From the NCBI GenBank assembly GCA_024734555.1, contig JANPWX010000161.1:917370-981369 (forward strand): 64,000 bases of DNA, read 5' to 3'. Position numbers and translations under genes: made by a program. The notes beneath the pieces are model-generated. The model was given only the letters and a program-made list of their open reading frames with translations. It did no database searches and was not told the origin of the DNA. Positions 59,761-64,000 of this stretch are shown one piece after another (the stretch's first letter is position 1; the number at the start of each line of letters is the position of its first letter). The stretch is from Trochalopteron elliotii. Lineage: Eukaryota > Chordata > Aves > Passeriformes > Leiothrichidae.

Positions 59761-60238
59761 AACCTTTGCCAACGAGGCACAAGCAGCACCAACCCAGCAG
59801 TGGATGTTTCCAAGCCCCAAGCGTGTTGCTCAGAAGGAAGGTGTGAGATTTAGGTAAACAGCTGACTGATATCAGACACTTAAAGACATCCTTAGGTCGC
59901 TGAATAAATGACTTTATTTCCAAAGCAGCTCCCACTGAGGGATGCTGCTCAGTCCAGGTGTTTTTCACTGCCCAGTGCAGGACTCCCCCATCCTTGGGCA
60001 ACGTGAGCTGCAGAGAAATCCCCATAAAACCTCTTCCACTGTATGAAACCATAAAGAGCTCCTTATAAACACACAACAAACTGAAACCTCAGGCACTAAA
60101 AGGTCACGAGCAGAAAAAACACAATCTGCCACAGGTAGAAATGGAGGGAGAGCAAAGGGTCTTGTTGGTGTCCCAACTCCCTTGAGACCCAGACTCTACC
60201 AGCTACTCTCCAGGGACTGGGGAATAACAGCTTGCACA

Positions 60239-60343
60239 GATAACCCCTCAGACAGATAACCCCACACATGGATAACCCCACACATGGATGCCTGTCCTTT
60301 GGGGATAACCAGTTTTTGAGTATTTTTCCCAAAAATTTTTGGG
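60239..60343. repeat. short 16-bp tandem units and a 16-bp A/T palindrome
   Basis: AGATAACCCC/ATAACCCCACACATGG units repeat about three times at 60,239-60,290. Just downstream CCCAAAAATTTTTGGG (60,328-60,343) is a perfect palindrome, followed by a related CCAAAAAATTTTGGGG at 60,358-60,373. Likely simple-sequence drift. Confidence 0.7.
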
Positions 60344-61319
60344 TTTGGTTTTTTCTCCAAAAAATTTTGGGGAAAATTTTCTTGCAGCACTAGGAATAAT
60401 AATTAATTTAACATTTTAGCCTGAGTGAGACACACCAGCCTGGATCCACAGAGGTTTTCCTCTGTCTCCAGGACCTTCAGCTCCATGCTCAGCTCTCTCC
60501 TGCTTCACTTATGGCATCTTAGGGATGCTTTAGTTCTCAGTAGGGGTTTTTTCCCTCCATAACCTGGGGTTCCAAAGCCAAGTCAGGCCTGACTGGCAGC
60601 ACTGGGTTTCTTTAGCCAGGAAAGCTGGTCAGGGCACCAGACAGGGAGACCTGCTCAGCACTGGGGTGCTTGGTGGAGAACCACGCTGCCACCAGCAGCT
60701 CAGGAAACACCTCATTGAAGCACTGACAGTGAGTATTTGTAAATAAAACCAACACACTCAACTTAGGAGGAACTGGAACAAAAAGATAGTGATGTGAGCA
60801 ATTTTTATCACCACACATAGTCCTTTGTGTTTGATCTTAAAAATATTCCTGTTCTTGTGGGGGGTTTCTTGTTTTGTTTTGGGTTTTGTTTGGTTGGTTG
60901 TTTTGTTTTGTTTTGTTGGTTTGGGGTTTTTTTTACGTTTAGGTCTCTTTTGAAATGACAATCTGCAGTTTTGAAGCCGAAAGGGGCTGGTGGTGGCTTT
61001 CAAGAAAATCCTGAGGCAAAATATTTGGGCCTTTCTGAAAGCGCAACATTTCTGGCAGCATTAGGCATAACCCCCCAGGCTGCAGTCCCACTTCTCCATG
61101 CCATTCCTCATCCCCAGCAAAGCATCCCAGACCTCTCCTTTTGGGGCTTCCCATCCACGCAGCACCACTGGAACCCAAAAATGTGGACACACGGACAAAG
61201 CCACCTCTGGGATGCCGCATCCCGTGTCCCTTCCCGATGGCCGGGGTGCAGCATGGGCAGCCCCGGGTGCCCAGCAGAGCCACCAGCGCCTCTTGTCCCC
61301 TTTCTCTGGAGGTGACAGG

Positions 61320-61490
61320 CTGAAAGGGGCCGTGATTGACGGGCGCTTCCCGGCTGCTGTCTGTCTGTCTGCGTGCGCCGCATACAAAGGCGGCCCCGCC
61401 GAGCCTCCCGGGGCGGGGACACCGATATTAAATCGTGACGGACAAACCTCAATCGCCGCGCCGAGCTCTGGGCTCGGGCGGCAGGGAAGG
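61320..61490. promoter_or_regulatory. candidate CpG-rich intronic element with PBX-type site
   Basis: CpG-dense stretch with TGATTGACGG at 61,333-61,342 (one mismatch from the PBX-MEIS/PREP composite TGATTGACAG), a CTGTCTGTCTGTCTG run, CATACAAAGGC near 61,381 (SOX/TCF-like) and CGATATTAAATCG near 61,423. No coding potential. Candidate only. Confidence 0.3.
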
Positions 61491-64000
61491 TGAGGCAGCT
61501 CTGCTTCCCCCTCTGCCTGCACCAGGGGTGCGTTGAGAGGGGCAGGGGCAGCCCCTGAGTGACCCCACGCTGGCATCATCCGCAGGGATGTGCTGGGTTT
61601 TGCAATACACCTGTGCAGAGACCTGCCCAACTCACCCCGTTCTCATCATGGCTCAGGAGGACCCTGAGCAGATCCTGAGCAACCCGTCAGGAGGTGCTGG
61701 GAGCTCCAGCCTGGCCACTCGGAGCCATCTCCATATGATAAATCCCACCAAGGCCATGACCCTGGCGTGAGGAAGAGCCACATACACCCTAAAGGGTGTG
61801 GGAGGAGGAGGCTGGTGGTGAGTGCCAGCAGTGAGCCACAGGGAGTGAGGGCACCGGATTGAATTGTCTTGGCACCTGGTCATCTTCTCACTCACTGCCA
61901 CTCACTGGAAGGGGGGACACCGGCACCGGGTCCTCCAGAGGCTGGCAGTGGAAAAATGCCACTTGCTGTCAACCCTGCTGCACCCGTGGCTTGGGAATGA
62001 GCCACTGCCCTGCTGCTGCTGCTGGGCTCACATCACCCTGTCCCTGCTCCGGGCCTCATGGAGCCAAAGGAGGAGGCAGAGGGCATGGATCAGGGCCAAG
62101 CAGGAAGGGGAAGGGTGACAGTGAGGATATCCCCCAGCTGCAGCCATGGGGCACCACGTGAATCCTTGACCCTGGCAGGGGGGGTGCTGAGACCATGACA
62201 GGGAAGAGCTGAGTCCATCCCAGCACTGTGGAGAGCAGGCTGGCACACCCTGGGGATGAGAAGCACAACCCAGAGGGCAACTCCGTGCCAATGATCCCGG
62301 GCACCTCCAAAGCCACACTGTGTCTCCAGGCTCCCGAGTGCCTGCAGCCGCCCTCCCTTCCCTCCCCGTGCACCCCAAGCCCTCAGGGAGCTCTCCAGTG
62401 GGACAGAGGAGGGATGTTTTCCCCGGGGCTCTTCTCCTGACCCTTCCCAGTCTCCCAGCTCCCTCCCCCCCCCACCCCCGAGGCAGACAAGTGTTCGCTT
62501 TACTGCCTGGCAACGGGGCTGGGGCTAAGCTTGCTAAAATATGAGTGTTTTTTGGCTGGAGTACCAGAAGGCTGCAGTCCTACAGAGAGAAAAAAATTGA
62601 GCACTCCATGCCATGGCTCCAGAAAGGGGGAGAATTAGGTTTCACACCGAGCAGGCTGGACCATGGCATTCTTTAGTTAATGCTTAACAAACGCCCAAAC
62701 AAAAGCAGCCAACTTCGCTGCATGTTTGTAAAATGTATTCTCAGCAGATTCAGGTTTATTGGAGAATTCACTCACTCTGCAGCAAGTGGCGTTTTCCTTC
62801 TTTTTTTTTTTTTTTTCTCCTTTAATTTCCCTTCTCCTCCCTCCCCCCCAGCTCAAGCCCTTCTCATTCCTGCTGCCTGAATGCATCTTCCAACACTTTG
62901 AGGGGACATGGCAACCGGGCTGAAATGGGCTTATTTCACCCCAGGGGCTGATGTGAGCTTGCCTCCATGGCCCTGGGGTGCAAGTTCTTCCTGGGGTTCA
63001 GCTGAGTTGCTGCTGCCAACAGGGAACAGGGAGTCCAAAAGCCAAGATCTGGCCTCTGGCAGATACACCTCTGAGCACTTGGCTGGTGGCTGTATGCTCC
63101 GAGAGGCCAGGAGAGCGAGGAAGGGAGGTGAAGCCTGAGAATCCTGTTTTTGGCCTTTCTTCACCTAACCCAGGTTTCTCAGGGTCCTAACCCAGTGGTT
63201 CTACCCCATCCAGCATCCCACTGTGCCATCATGGCAGAGGATGCCAATAAGCACAGCTTGCTCTCAAGGGCAGAGTTGGTATCAGGGATGGCCGAGGTGT
63301 GGAGAAAGGGGCAGCCCCATCCAGGGACCCAGAGGCTTTGAGGAGGTTAAATTACGGGGTCCATACATGGGTGTTCTGCAGGAGCACCCCTGAAGGAGCT
63401 CCTGCTCTGATGCAAGTACCTGAGCAGGTCCCATGTCCCCCCCCAGGGCCTGGTCCCAGGGCAGAGGACACTGGTGATGAGGGACACACTGGGGAGCTGG
63501 TGGCAGAGAGAAAAGGGAAGCAGCAGAGGAGAGGGGGTTGTTGCTGGGCTGTCTAACCCTCCTTCTGCTACATGGGAACCCCCTGAGCTTTCCCAGGAAA
63601 GGACACCTTCGCCCCTGACTCCTGGATGGGGTCCAAAAGTGGTCACTTAACACCTCCTGGGCCCTCCAGGGACCACGGCGTGACACGCAGGGGCACTGCT
63701 ACAATGATGGGGTTAAGTAAACAGACAAACGAAGCCTTCCCAGTGAGCAGCCGCTGCCAAAACACACCAGCAGCCCTCAAGCCTTCCCTGCGTCCAAGGA
63801 AAAGGTCGAGCAAGTGCAGATCTTCCAAGGCTGTTTTGTGCTGCTCCATTTCTGATCGAGGATGCACTAATAAGACTTTCACCAACAAGGTCCTGCAGCA
63901 GCTGATGGCTCTGTGCCTCCTCCAGGAGCCAGGTAAAAGTCCTCTGCCTGATTGCAGGAGTGGCCAGAAAATGATCTCTTAGGCAAAGCCAGAAGGCCAA

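Larger units (their letters stand above)
57026..64000 (-). other. LMX1A: LMX1A intron upstream of LIM2 (partial)
   Basis: At least 6,975 bp. No sequence resembling the LIM1 domain or the N-terminus was found on the minus strand, so those exons lie beyond the window. It begins with the tandem duplication and solo LTR, then holds candidate regulatory blocks (58.4, 59.5 and 61.3 kb) and small palindromic or tandem motifs at 60.2-60.4 kb. From 61.6 to 64.0 kb nothing distinctive was seen apart from a T-run at 62,801-62,817. Confidence 0.85.

Noticed and set aside
57026..64000. Search for the LMX1A LIM1 exon and initiator exon
   Set aside because: No minus-strand sequence with the LIM1 zinc-ligand pattern or the expected N-terminus was found; these exons lie beyond the window.

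Overview
The window is vertebrate nuclear DNA, almost certainly from a bird. It holds the 3' ends of two developmental transcription-factor genes that face each other. PBX1 (+ strand, positions 1-~13,874) contributes its last three coding exons and a long 3' UTR. LMX1A (- strand, ~48,900 to beyond 64,000) contributes its last six coding exons (LIM2 domain, homeodomain, C-terminus) and a 3' UTR. The avian call rests on three CR1 LINE 3' ends of bird type, short introns, a compact ~35 kb intergenic space and a small solo LTR. The human PBX1-LMX1A gap is, from memory, several hundred kb. The species cannot be named from this sequence.

Layout. 1-13,874: PBX1 exons 7 (1187-1299), 8 (2835-2924) and 9 (9344-9436, stop at 9434), then ~4.4 kb of 3' UTR ending at an AATAAA at 13,853. 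13,875-~48,900: intergenic DNA with no recognisable protein-coding gene. It contains CR1 fragments at 20.0, 41.6 and 48.5 kb, microsatellites, MIR-like relics, a CpG-island-like block around a 64-base assembly gap (23,482-23,545), several AT-rich blocks with homeodomain-type motifs that look like candidate enhancers, and a strong 75-nt hairpin at 31,489-31,563. ~48,900-57,025 (-): LMX1A 3' UTR and exons, all joined by GT-AG splice sites with matching phase. The 294 residues encoded here plus the 88 human residues upstream of the LIM2 junction give 382, the human LMX1A length. 57,026-64,000: the large LMX1A intron upstream of LIM2. The LIM1 and start exons lie beyond the window.

The most unusual structure is next to the LMX1A LIM2 exon. 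A ~450-bp tandem duplication has one breakpoint 4 bases inside the exon, so the exon's splice acceptor exists twice. The second copy was later split by a 292-bp solo LTR with a perfect 6-bp target-site duplication. Also notable are the 75-nt hairpin, the dual-coding stretch of PBX1 exon 8 that supports both PBX1a and PBX1b C-termini, and two U-rich/A-rich modules in the PBX1 3' UTR. No prokaryotic genes, CRISPR arrays, rRNA or tRNA genes were seen.
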